NCBI RefSeq assembly: GCF_963675165.1 | Contig: NC_087379.1 | Location: 8,443,839 to 8,483,533, forward strand | Direction: 5' to 3' | DNA: 39,695 bases | Source of the DNA: Halichondria panicea | Lineage: Eukaryota > Porifera > Demospongiae > Suberitida > Halichondriidae | In this document: in pieces, positions 1 to 11,476 of the stretch | How positions within the stretch are numbered: the stretch's first letter is position 1 | Layout of the letters: the number at the start of each line of letters is the position of its first letter | The notes under the pieces: model-generated | What the model was told of the DNA's origin: nothing | Database searches by the model: none | Seen by the model: the letters and a program-made list of their open reading frames with translations, nothing else | Position numbers and translations under genes: made by a program

Positions 1-620
1 TCAAATGGTACAAGAGTAGATAAGAAAACTCTTATCTACTCTTGAATGGTATCATCAATGTTCAGAAATTGGGAATTTGCCAAATTGGCCACACCATAGT
101 CCAAGGCCGAAAAATGACAAATTATGGCCCCATTTAAATCTTACAGATCATTTGAAAGGTCTCTTTCTAAGCTTTCACAGAATGTTCGACGTTGGATCAA
201 CTGTACTCAAGTTATGGCTGTTGAAAGATGTTCAACTACACCCCCACCCCCCTCCGTTTAATTAATCTCTTTTAGCTGCCATAACTTGTGAAGTCCGTAG
301 ATCCGATTTCAACAATTTTCTGATTTTCTGAAAGCTTAGAAAGAGACCTTTCAAATGGTCTCATCAAAGTTCATATTTGAGGGATAAAACTATTTGCCAA
401 TTTGGCCACACCATGGAATAGCCCATGGTCCGAGGCAGAAAAATGGCAAATTATGGCCCCAACAACATTTTTGATTTAACCATGTAATTTAAAAGGTTTT
501 TTTCTAAGCCTTCAGAAAATGTTTAAAAAATTTGACATTGGATCAACGGCACTAAAGTTATGGCTGTTGAAAAGATGTTGAACTACACCCCCACCCCCTT
601 CCTGACTGTATCACTGTAGG
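1..620. repeat. Foldback (imperfect palindromic) interspersed repeat
   Basis: Non-coding. The segment around 146-182 (TTTGAAAGGTCTCTTTCTAA) returns as its reverse complement at about 324-360, with a C-rich centre near 240-260 and GTTATGG/CCATAAC arms inside. A third, direct copy follows at about 420-600. The same family fills the intron at 6795-7690. It probably lies in an intron of the BTBD10-like gene whose 3' exons start at 691. No coding content is credible here; the short open frame at 77-265 lies entirely in the repeat. Confidence 0.8.
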
Positions 621-644
621 GTCGTAGTGACTGTGTGTACTGTG

Positions 645-1588
<944 letters not shown>

Positions 1589-1664
1589 GAACCCTCTCTT
1601 TTGTTTTTACTTCATCTTGTTAATCTCACACTCTGCCATCATTGGTACAATATATTTCATTTGT

Positions 1665-1670
1665 AATAAA
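1665..1670 (+). promoter_or_regulatory. AATAAA polyadenylation signal of the BTBD10-like gene
   Basis: Canonical AATAAA 77 nt after the TAA at 1586-1588, and well before the next gene's ATG at 1850. Confidence 0.65.
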
Positions 1671-1849
1671 TGATTATATCGGTACAGTACAGAAAGCTGA
1701 CAGCAGAACTGATTGCCATGTGAGGTGCTGTTGTGGGCACATAATTACATGTACAGGAAATTGCTTTTGTTGACGGATACACTTGGAGGGTTTAATGCAC
1801 ACAATCTGCCACTGCATGCAATGTGAGCTCTTCTTGACTGCAGTAAAGA

Positions 1850-4800
1850 ATGAAGAGTTGTGCTATTGCTGGAGGATTGTTGCTACTCGCTGTGCTACTA
1901 CAAGCCAGAGCATGTCCAGTACTTAGAAGAGATGTTAATTGTAAAGACAACTATGGTAAACAAATTGTAGTCATTATAGCTAGATCTATAATGTTGGTTT
2001 CTGTGATAATAATGATATAGATGTGACTGATATGAGTCCAGACTGTCTCCCCATGCAGACTTTGCCCTCTCCCCCACCCCCGTCCTGTTAGCTAGTCATC
2101 CGGAGAGTGTGTCAGCATCGCATGGATCCACTGTCTCCTTCAATTGTTCCATTGCCACTGTCCCTATTGTCATGAATGGTGTATTGCACGCCTTCCCTAT
2201 CTTATGGCGCCTCAATGGCAGCTCTGGTGATTACCCCACTCACTGGACTATAGTGGAGGAGCCTAGTGCAAGCACCCTCACTGTGCACAACATCTCACAC
2301 AGTGATGATGGCTACTATGAGTGCATGGCGGGAGATGGGCTCAATAGCATTGGACAGTACACTAGCATCACTGTGAGCAAGAGAGCCTGGCTCAACACAC
2401 CAGGCTACGGTAAGTAAGTGTAGAGCTTCTCACATTCCTATACAGTTCACTTCTGGGAATGAAGCCCCTTTATTATTCAGTATAAGGCACCACTGTATAA
2501 TCCCCTATATATGTTTGTGTGTGTATACGTGTGGCATGCAGATATCATTACATGCATGGTTGTGTGTATACGTGCAGGTAATGGAGGTGTGGCCCCAGTG
2601 CTTGGGTTGGAGCACAGAGACATACATCGACTGGAGGGTCTGGATCAAACACACTTCATAGAAGAGTGCCGAGTTACTGGGCCCAACCAAACCCTCTATT
2701 GGTACAAGGATGGTGTTGATATCACTCAGTACTATAATATCAACACTGGAATACTCAACTATAATCTGACTATTGACTTCAACCTACACGGTGTGTATCA
2801 GTGCTTTGTGGAGAATGAGGCAGGCAGTGACTACGTTAACTTCAGAGCACTGCCCAGATGTGAGTGTTACAACCATCCCCATGCACCACCACTATCTTAT
2901 GATCCCCTCACATGCACCACCACTATCTTATGATCCCCTCACATGCACCACCACTATCTTATGATCCCCTCACATGCACCACCACTATCTTATGATCCCC
3001 TCACATGCACCACCACTATCTTATGATCCCCTCACATGCAGACTTTGCTGACCCACCTAGTAACTTCAGTTGTGTAGCTGTGGACAGAGAGGACAACTAC
3101 CTGTTACCAAGCCTACTAGTGTCCTGGGATGCCCCTCTTCTCATCTCTGGAGGTCTCAAAGACGATCACAAATACTTTGTTAGAGTACAAAACGATTGTT
3201 ACAATGTTGGGAGCTCTACATGTGCTGTGATAGAGCTCAAACAAGATGATGATGTGCTATGCTCTGTATTCCTAGACCTGGACCCTCTTAATGATGTCAT
3301 TGCAGGAGGTGTGGCAACAGTGAATGGTATCAGCACTGCTGAGCAGAGAAGAACTTGTAAGTCCGTCCATTCAGTGTTTATGGATATACTACCCTCTCCC
3401 CCCTAACAGCTAACCCTGTTCTTGAACTAAGAGTCAACTGCTCCTCTAGTAATGTGACAGTGTATCTACCATCTCCTGAGTTACCTTTCTTTGTGTGTGT
3501 AAAGAGAATTCACTTGTGGGCCCTTTGCCTCCACCAAGGATCCACATACAGGGTAGGTGGCTCAGTGCACACATACAGGGTAGGTGGCTCAGTGCACACA
3601 TACAGGGTAGGTGGCTCAGTGCACACATACAGGGTAGGTGGCTCAGTGCACACATACAGGGTAGGTGGCTCAGTGCACACATACAGGGTAGGTGGCTCAG
3701 TGCACACATACAGGGTAGGTGGCTCAGTGCACACATACAGGGTAGGTGGCTCAGTACACACGTACAGGGTAGGTGGCTCAGTGCACACGTACAGGGTAGG
3801 TGGCTCAGTACACACGTACAGGGTAGGTGGCTCAGTGCACACGTACAGGGTAGGTGGCTCAGTGCACACGTACAGGGTAGGTGGCTCAGTACATGTGTGT
3901 TCAATTGTCCATTCATTACGCATGCATCTCTTTACTACAGACTTCTCTCGATATTAATCGGCGTTTTGTGTGTGATGGGAATCCATTCACTCTGGACATA
4001 GCACCACAACCATTGGGCTCTGTGTGTCTGTTTGGAGGCAACTACAGGAATGACATTGGTCAATCTGTCACTGTATCATCATCATCCTGTTCATTACCAC
4101 CTGCACCACTGGAGGGAGAGCTGCTGTCCCTGTCCTGCTCTAGGAATGAGACCAGCTTCACATGGCATGGCAACCACTCAGTTAATGTGTCTGGCACTTG
4201 CTACACTCCACAGTTAGACCAACACTTAGTAAGCCCCCCCCCCACACACACACACACACACACTCACCCCCCCTCCTCCTCCAGGACCCTATACAGTTGA
4301 CCCTGGACTCCATGACAGTGTTTCCTGGGTACCAGCTCACCAACAACAGTGAGCTGCTACCACTGGAGAGTGTGTGCATGTACACCACCTCCAACAATAT
4401 CTCTGCTCAGTGCATTGTAATGAGTATGGTCGAGGAAGAACCCTCCACTACTAGCACACCCTCCACTAACATCACCTCCACTAACATCACTTCTCCAGGT
4501 GATTAGCTGCTGCTCTGAGCGTGTCAGTTGCTTTGTAGTGCTTCAGTGCAGGTAGCTAATAATTACTGCACTAGTGCATTGCATTGCATTGCAGGGGATG
4601 CTAGCATTGCAAAGCTTCTATTGTCAGATCTGAATACCAACATCAATGAATTGTGAATAGTACACAGTGTCTGTTGTCTAGTGTAGTAAACTATATTATT
4701 ATCAAATTGTGGTTTCCCTGTTGACTACCTCACTAATGTGCAGGTTATGTACTACCAGTGTACACGTGGGTCATCCTGTTCCTCGTTATTCCTATTATCA

Positions 4801-5489
4801 TCCTGGTTGCTGTGGTGATGGTCGTTATATGTATTATTTCCTGGTATCCACGTTATCAACAGAGAAAAGAAAAGGTAGTGTGCTGTGTGTGTGTGGTGTG
4901 TGTGTAGTGTGTGGTGTGTGTGGTGTGTGTGTGTGTGTGTGTAGCCCTGATGCTTTCATTGAAAGTTATGTTTGATGATTTGTTAAATGTACTGTATGTG
5001 AGACAATGATTCCTCTACAGAGTCAGATGCACTTTCTGGCCAGTGTTGTGGAGCATCAACTGGACAACCCTGCGGTATGTCTCTCACCCCCACACCCCAA
5101 ACACCCACCCACACACCACCCACTCTCCACACACACAGTACCCTCCAGTGGACCCATTCTCTAGTGTCTTGCACGGGAGCTCTCTCTCACTACACACACA
5201 AGTTGACTCTCTGTGGGAGGAAACTAAACACGAACATGATAGGCCAACTTCCCTCATGGATAAGTTCCTCGGTGAATCACCACCTCATCTACTCATACAA
5301 GAGTACCTCAACTCCATCAGTTCCAGTGGCTATGCTACAGCACATACGGAGGATGATGAAACAGAGTACTACAAGCAAAGATTACAAGATGTATCAGAAA
5401 CCTCTCAGGACAAAACTAGATTTGTACGAGATTATTTTGAACCTGATCTTGAAGGCTATGTGCACATGATACCCTATAGTGTTAGGTAA
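1850..5489 (+). CDS. Ig-domain single-pass receptor with tyrosine-rich tail (lineage-specific)
   Basis: Ten exons: 1850-1955, 2059-2409, 2578-2859, 3042-3356, 3410-3552, 3941-4228, 4285-4498, 4744-4874, 5021-5074 and 5139-5489; 744 residues, phases all closing. The ATG opens a signal peptide (basic MKS, then GGLLLLAVLLQARA). Next comes an Ig domain (FNCS...WRLNG...SDDGYYECMAG), a second Ig-like domain (EECRVTG...LYWYKDG...GVYQCFVENEAG) and a fibronectin-III-like stretch (DPPSNFSCVAV...LLVSWDAP). Cys-rich extracellular segments and a Thr/Ser stalk follow. The transmembrane helix (exon 8, VILFLVIPIIILVAVVMVVI) is followed by a basic stop-transfer. The roughly 150-residue tail has no kinase domain but has EYYKQ, GYVHM (YxxM, a PI3K-SH2-type motif) and IPYSV. 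Orthology is unknown; an adhesion or signalling receptor is inferred. Exon 5's donor lies in the first unit of the 27-bp array. Confidence 0.72.
2880..3038 (+). repeat. 31-bp intronic minisatellite abutting an acceptor (5 copies)
   Basis: Five near-identical units of CATGCACCACCACTATCTTA plus 11 nt fill the intron between receptor exons 3 and 4. The sixth, partial unit starts CATGCA and becomes the real acceptor CATGCAG at 3035-3041. The repeats therefore derive from acceptor-proximal sequence, but internal copies carry CAC instead of CAG and lack an AG acceptor. Confidence 0.9.
3542..3892 (+). repeat. 27-bp minisatellite carrying a splice donor in every unit (13 copies)
   Basis: Thirteen units, each containing TACAGGGTAGGTGGCTCAGT. 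The exon-5 donor I place at 3552/3553 (AGG|GTAGGT) lies in the first unit, so every unit repeats that donor. The unit is 9 codons, and the exon frame reads through as (T-Y-R-V-G-G-S-V-H)n without a stop until after the array. The last copies differ by a few transitions (ACATAC to ACGTAC, GTGCAC to GTACAC). Confidence 0.93.
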
Positions 5490-5832
5490 TGTTTCTGCTG
5501 GCTTTTTGTGTTTCAATCATGTTGACATTGTAATCTGATGATGTGACCACCAACGCCCCCATAGACAGCCCCTCCCCCCTTGTGTCAATGCTCAGTGAGG
5601 GGTGTTGCAGTATTACTAGCTAGCTAGCTACTATCCAGAGCTGTATAGGTCCTAGAGCTAGCTATCCCTATAATCATAGTCTCCCTGGATCCCTCTGGTT
5701 GTGTGTAAGGTATGTGTGTGTGTGTAGGATAGACGAGTAGCTATAGCTGGGTTAATGATGGGGGAGGGGAAGACCTACTTGCACTGTAGATGCCATAACA
5801 CACTGCACTGCACGGTGTCTCTTTGTGCAGGG
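5490..5832. other. Intergenic spacer between the two receptor genes
   Basis: Holds the 3' flank of the first receptor gene and the presumed promoter/5'UTR of the second. A short TAGC run (TAGCTAGCTAGCTA near 5620) and CT/GT microsatellite stretches are visible; no gene was recognised. Confidence 0.5.
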
Positions 5833-8418
5833 ATGGCAACTGTTCAGATTGCTACACTCTTGTGTCTAACTCTGCTGCACTCGACACAGGCCTGTGATAA
5901 CCTGGATGGTAAGACACATCTCCTAGTTAGCTATAATTATAACCTGACTGACACTGGTGTGTGGGTGTGCAGGGGAAGGATCTAATATTGACCTGAGTGC
6001 CACATGCTACAATAATGGCTCAGTTGTGTATTCGTGGCAGTTTGTTCATGAAGCTGATTTGTTGGGCAGTCCAGAGATCAGTTACACTTGCACCACTCAA
6101 CAAGGCAATACAGTGAGTGCCATATAGAGTGCCATGTATTTGTGTAAACTAATTGAAACAGCCAATAGAATTATACTGATTGTTTTGTCAACAACTTTTC
6201 CCCAAATGTAATTTATTTACACAACCATATGAATAGTAGTTTATATAACTTGTGGCCCTGTGCTAGCTACTGACCCAGACTGCACATGCAGAGTTCTGTG
6301 CAGTTGATACGGGACGTCAGTGTTGGTGTCACCACTATAACTGTACCCTCTTGGAGCACTGGGTCCAGTTGTGTGTTTGAGGGATGCTATGTGTACAGCA
6401 AGACAAGTGCAGGTTTCCCTACTCTGGCCATACCAGCAGCTACCTGCAGCAGCGGGCCAATCCTCACCTCACAGCTCTCCACTCTCACCTCACAGCCTGC
6501 CCCCACTCACACTAGGAGCAGCGTACCGATGTCCTCTATAAGTGATGGCACTCAACCACCAGCTACAACTCAACCAATAGCAACAACTCCAATAGCTACT
6601 GGGGGTGAGTATTCATTATATTATATAGGAGGAAATAATGATTATCATTGTTGCCAGACGCTGAATTTGTGGTGATATTTGTACCAGTGGTGGTTGCTGG
6701 AGTGTTTGTGCTAACTGTGCTCATGGTGACTCTGTTACTTCACATGTTGTATTGGAAGCATCAAGGCTCCTACCAGTGAGTGCACTACACATGCTAAATT
6801 AGCAAATACTTTTATCTCTCAAATATCAACTTTGTGATACCATTTGAAAGGTATTTTTCTAAGCTTTCAGAAATTACTAAAATTTTTGACTTTGGGTCCA
6901 CAGAATTCAAGTTATGGCAGCTGAAAGAGATTGATTAAACGGAGGGGGGTGGGGGTGTAGTTGAACATCTTTCAACAGCCATAACTTGAGTACAGTTGAT
7001 CCAACGTCAAACATTTTAGGATTTTCTGAAAGCTTAGAAAAATATCTTTCAAATAGTGTGTTTCAATCCAAAATTTCGTCCGGGCCCTAATTTGTCATTT
7101 TTTGGCCTCGGACCATGGGCTATAATCCATGGTACGGCTAAATTGGCAAATATTTTAATCTCTCAAATATGAACTTTGATGATACTAAAATTTTTGACTT
7201 TGGATCCACAGAATTCAAGTTATGGCAGCTAAAAGAGATTGATTAAACGGAGGGGGTGGGGGTGTAGTTGAACATCTTTCAACAGCCATAACTTGAGTAC
7301 GGTTGATCCAATGTCAACATTTTTAGGATTTCTTAGAAAAATACCTTTCAAATGGTGCATTTCAATCCAAGATTTGTCATTTTTCGGCCTCGGATCATGG
7401 GCTATAATCCATGGTACGGCTAAATTGGCAAATACTTTTATCTCTCAAATATGAACTTTGATGATACTATTTGAAAGGTATTTTTCTCAGAAATTCCTAA
7501 AATTTTGGACTTTGGAAGTTATGGCAGCTGAAAGAGATTGATTAAATGGAGGGGGTGGGGGGTGTAGTTGAACATCTTTCAACAACCATAACTTGAGTAC
7601 CGTTGATCCAATATCAAAAATTTTAGCCTTTCAAACGGTGTTTTTCAATTCAAAATTTCGCCCGGGCCCTAATTTGTCCATCCATGACTGTGTTGCATTA
7701 ACACTCACTGCATGGATCGAGTATAAAGTTGGCTCTGTAACTAGAGTATTCTGGTGGTGCTTTTTCATAATGGTATGCTTAGCCCAATGGTATTAAAAAC
7801 AGGCCCAAAAATAATGCATCATCTGAAAGGACCTTCTCTATAAGCTTTCATATGATTGACCAATGGAACTAAATTGGTGGCCGTTTGAAGATGCTTACAT
7901 ATTGCTCCCATGAAATATACATGCAGGGTTGATAAGGACAAGATCAACAATTACATTGCAAACCAGGTAAGGAGTATTGACTATTGTCACGCAGCATGTA
8001 TAGTGTCCATGCACAGCCCTATGACGACACTCTGCCAGAGCCTGAAGGATTTACTGTAAATCATGAGCAGTTAATGCTACAGCAATCTCCCTCTGTGTAC
8101 AGTGTTCTCCTGTTAGACCAGCCACTCCACACAGAGGTGAGGGTGCCATGTGTGTGCATTGTGGCTATACTCTCTTATCTATAATTATAGGTACACTCTG
8201 AGAGTGAACAGGAGGAGGTGATGTCGAGTGGTGGTGGATATGTGCGATGTGATCTGTTCTTAGCGGAAGACATTGCCCATCATCTTAATGACAGTCTGCC
8301 ATACAACACTGGTATAGGTAGCGACCTCCCACCATACAACACTGGTGCAGGTGGTAAGGACTGTATTAGCCCCACGTTCAGTGATCGCAGTGGATATGTT
8401 GACTTCTGTCCCCCATAG
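5833..8418 (+). CDS. Type I membrane protein with Ser/Thr stalk and tyrosine-motif tail
   Basis: Seven exons: 5833-5908, 5973-6112, 6292-6604, 6658-6775, 7927-7966, 8017-8136 and 8191-8418; 344 residues. The ATG opens a signal peptide (VQIATLLCLTLLHSTQA). A Cys-containing ectodomain (SATCYNNGSVVYSW...ISYTCTTQ...SCVFEGC) is followed by a Ser/Thr/Pro stalk that repeats LTSQ and PATTQPIATT. The transmembrane helix is FVPVVVAGVFVLTVLMVTLL. The tail has SVYSVLL, GGYVRC, two PYNTG repeats and a terminal SGYVDF. Gene order, signal peptide/stalk/TM layout and the GYV tail motifs resemble the upstream receptor, so a tandem paralogue or partner is plausible (inference). The acceptor of exon 6 is the least certain: CACAG at 8016 keeps frame, while the earlier GCAG at 7994 gives a stop. 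The 1.15-kb intron 4 holds foldback repeats. Orthology not recognised. Confidence 0.68.
6795..7690. repeat. Three foldback repeat units in a receptor intron
   Basis: Same family as 1-620. Arms such as TTTGAAAGGTATTTTTCTAA (about 6842) and the complementary stretch at about 7022-7057 flank a centre with GTTATGGCAGCTGAAAGAGA, a G-rich run and a CCATAACTTGAGTAC arm. The block recurs at about 6795-7130, 7135-7430 and 7430-7690, the later units carrying deletions. GGCTAAATTGGCAAATA joins unit to unit. No protein-coding content was seen. Confidence 0.8.
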
Positions 8419-8503
8419 CTAGCCACACCCCTTTCCTATTGTTAGGCTGTTTATCACTTCATTGTCACCATCAGTTATTGTGTCGTTGTGCACTATAAAT
8501 TTG

Positions 8504-8971
8504 TTAATTTTGATATACGAAATAGAACAGTAAGAAAAGCAAAACAACATTTGCAACCAAACTACATGTTAATACAATATTGACAACTGGTGAATGAATT
8601 GTGTTGTGAGTTAGTGTTTTCTTGTGTCCCAGATGATGATGAAGGGGGTGTGGTCTCATCACTGACCCCCCCACTACTCGGAGTCTGGGGGGTCGGATGA
8701 TATGGTGGTGGGGGGTAGGAGGTAGTGAGGGATGATACTCTGACATGAGCTCTAGTCTCTCTACAGAGTCCATCCAGGAACCAACATTACCTGCACAACA
8801 TCATCATGGTGGTTATACATAATTCCATCCAGCATAACAACTATCACACTTACTTTTAGAGACTTTTTTGCCAAGAGATAGCTCTCCCAGTCCTTGTTGA
8901 AGAAGCTTCTCTGATTCACCACTGTCTCTGGTTGGAGTAGCCATAGATACAGGACATGCAGGAGCCCTCAT
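8504..8971 (-). CDS. Small C-terminally anchored membrane protein, unknown family
   Basis: Two exons on the minus strand, 8971-8854 and 8790-8504, joined by a 63-bp GT-AG intron in phase 1; 134 residues from the ATG at 8971. The frame is open further upstream to about 9070, so an earlier start is possible. The N-terminal half is polar (ESEKLLQQGLGELSLGKK, then SWMDSVERLELMSEY). A His/Pro/Arg-rich middle (PPTPHHHIIRPPRL) leads to a hydrophobic C-terminal helix, VVNIVLTCSLVANVVLLFLL, ending FYFVYQN. The single terminal helix suggests a tail-anchored ER or mitochondrial-outer-membrane protein (inference). It is divergent to SMCO4 and its 3' end lies 86 bp from the receptor gene's. Family not recognised. 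Confidence 0.6.
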
Positions 8972-9126
8972 CTTCCATGATACCAAACACACATTGGCTT
9001 TAAAGCCACGCCCATTTACTGAAAGGGTGTGGTTTGTGGATCTATAACGACCCTTACCAACCACAACCACGTGGATATTTTGCTAGCGCTTTGTCTTGTA
9101 TATATGCTGTGCTGTGCTAGTGTGTC
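8972..9126. promoter_or_regulatory. Divergent promoter region (small membrane protein / SMCO4)
   Basis: At most 155 bp separates the two opposed start codons. TATATATGC occurs at about 9099-9107. No specific factor site can be assigned. If the minus-strand gene starts upstream near 9070, the shared region shrinks to about 60 bp. Confidence 0.45.
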
Positions 9127-9297
9127 ATGGTTCGCCAACTAAAAGGGCCAGTCAAGAAAGAGAGTAAGAAAGAGAAGCGACAGAGAAGACAAGAGAACGT
9201 GGTAGGAAAAGAGAGAGGCCTGTACTTGGCTATCCCACTCGTACTGGCAGCTTTGCTAGTCATATTCCTCCTCTTCTACTGGAACACTACATCATGA
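9127..9297 (+). CDS. SMCO4: SMCO4-like single-pass membrane protein (56 aa)
   Basis: Intronless 56-codon frame starting MVRQLKGPVKKESKKEKRQR and ending with a hydrophobic helix (LAIPLVLAALLVIFLLFYW) plus NTTS. Human SMCO4 is 59 residues and starts MRQLKGKPKKETSKDKKERK, then a basic/coiled segment and a single C-terminal helix, so length, start and layout agree. The molecular function of SMCO4 is poorly known. The TGA stop (9295-9297) overlaps the ESF1 ATG (9294-9296) as ATGA, so both products may come from one transcript or the ESF1 leader contains this frame. Identification is from remembered family sequence. Confidence 0.82.
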   Translation: MVRQLKGPVKKESKKEKRQRRQENVVGKERGLYLAIPLVLAALLVIFLLFYWNTTS

Positions 9298-11426
9298 GTG
9301 ATCCACGCTTTGCTCATGTGACCTCTGACCCCCGATACAAGGTAGTCCCCCCTGTGTATGACCCCTCACTATGTGACTCCACTGTGTAGAGAGTTCCACG
9401 TAGAGAAGCAAAGGTCAACATTGATGCACGCTTTCAACACATGTTCTCTGACAAAAGGTTCAAAGTTCAATGTAAGCTCATTCAGTGATATGTTGTTGCT
9501 ATAATGTGCATACTAGGTTAGGGTTAGGGTATGTTGTTGCTATAATGTGTATACTACTGCAGATAATGTGGATAAAAGAGGTCGAAAGGTCAATGAGAGC
9601 TCCAGTGAGGATTTGAGAAAGTATTACCAATTAGAAGGTATGTTCAACAATATACCAGTAATCATGTGCATAAAGCCTCCCATAGAGCCTGTAGTTAACG
9701 AGGAGTCTGATGGGGAAGCCCCTGAGGAAGGAGAGACTAACGAGGAGTCTGATGGGGAAGCCCCTGAGGGAGGAGAGGCTAACGAAGAGTCTGATGGGGA
9801 AGCCCCTGAGGAAGGAAGTACTAACGAGGAGTCTGATGGGGAAGCCCCTGAGGAAGGAAGTACTAACGAGGAGTCTGATGGGGAAGCCCCTGAGGAGGGA
9901 GAGACTAATGAGACTGCCAATGAGGTGTGTACACTAGTTGTGTAATAGTAATCAAGACACTACAAGGTCAGGTGATCCATGATTGGGGGGGTGTGTCAGA
10001 GGTGGTGGTTGATGAGAAGACAAGTAAGCGCCTCGCTGTATGCAATATGGACTGGGACAGAATCAACGCTAATGATATATTTGGTAAGTGTGTGTTGTGT
10101 GTATCCTTATCTCACCCACACACACACACACACACACACACATGCATGGTGTAGCATTAGCCCACTCCTTCAAGCCCAGTGAGGGAAGTGTGTGTCGGGT
10201 GACTGTATATCCTAGTCAGTTTGGGAGAGAGAGGCTATCACAAGAAGAGCTTATAGGGCCGGTGTCAGCAGGAGATGATGGAGTGGTCAGTCAAGAGAGC
10301 CTGCGACGCTATCAACTGGACAGACTCCGGTTAGCCCTCTCTTAGCGTGTGCATGGACACTCACACTGTGTGTGTGTGCAGGTACTACTATGGAGTGATC
10401 GAGTGTGAGAGTGTACACACAGCAGAGGCTATCTATGAGCAGTGTGATGGTTTAGAGTACGAGCACAGTGGGGGACAACTGGATCTCAGGTGAACCAATC
10501 AATGTCCTGTATACTTATAATGAACTTCGCTGGAAGCATTTGGTCCCCTTGTATTGCGTAACCTTTTCACATCAGCAAACTTAACACAAGTCAACCAGTG
10601 TACACATTGGTGGGAGGGTCCCTCCCTACACAAATCAACCAGTGTACACATTGGTGGGAGGGTCCCTCCCTACACAAGTCAACCAGTGTACACATTGGTG
10701 GGAGGGTCCCTCCCTACACAAGTCAACCAGTGTACACATTGGTGGGAGGGTTCCTCCCTACACAAAGTAGTCTTGATACCTAACCCTGCTACTTATTGAG
10801 ATCTTTAGCTGGGAATAGCATGCAAGGCTGTGTACACTCTTAACCCTGTATATTACCGTGTTAGGTTTATTCCTGATGACATGTGCTTCTCTGATGTTGA
10901 GGTAGAGTCGACTGCTACTGGGTCCTCGATGCCTCACAGCTTCAGTCCTGCAGTGTAAGTAGTGTAGTGTGTGTGCGTGCTGTGTCAGCAGAATTATCTA
11001 CTGTAGGTTTGTGAGCAAGGCTTTGCAGCAATCAAGAGTTGAGTTGACTTGGGACCAAACTGATTCCCATAGACTGCAGACCACTATGAGGAAGTAAGAC
11101 CACACCCATTAACCACGCCCATATTACACCCACATAGGTTCTCTAAGGAAGATGAAGCAGGAATGGACTTCAGTGCTTACCTTGCATCAGATGGTGAGGA
11201 GGACACTAGCAATGGACACAAGTATCAGGCTCTCTTAGAAAAAGAGATCAAAGGCCACGATGCAGCAGGAGGAAAGGTCAAAGGTCAACCTGGCGGGGAT
11301 CAAATGGAGATCACATGGGAGCCAGGTGATGTCATATGACATAACAACCTACCCACATGACGCTTGTACTGTTTACAGGACTTAAAGAGAGTACTACAAA
11401 GCTGCTCAAGAAAAAACAACGTAATG

Positions 11427-11476
<50 letters not shown>

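Noticed and set aside
3446-3923. Long minus-strand frames over the 27-bp array
   Set aside because: Periodic read-through of a stop-free repeat; the plus strand has the gene with matching phases.
7995-8016. Acceptor GCAG at 7994 for receptor exon 6
   Set aside because: With the phase-0 preceding exon it gives a stop (CAT GTA TAG); the next CACAG at 8016 keeps the frame.
8813-9070. Full-length 85-codon minus frame ending SKSKCDSCYAGWNYV
   Set aside because: The 3' part is intron read-through; a GTAAGT donor at 8853 joins in phase to the second exon with the membrane helix.
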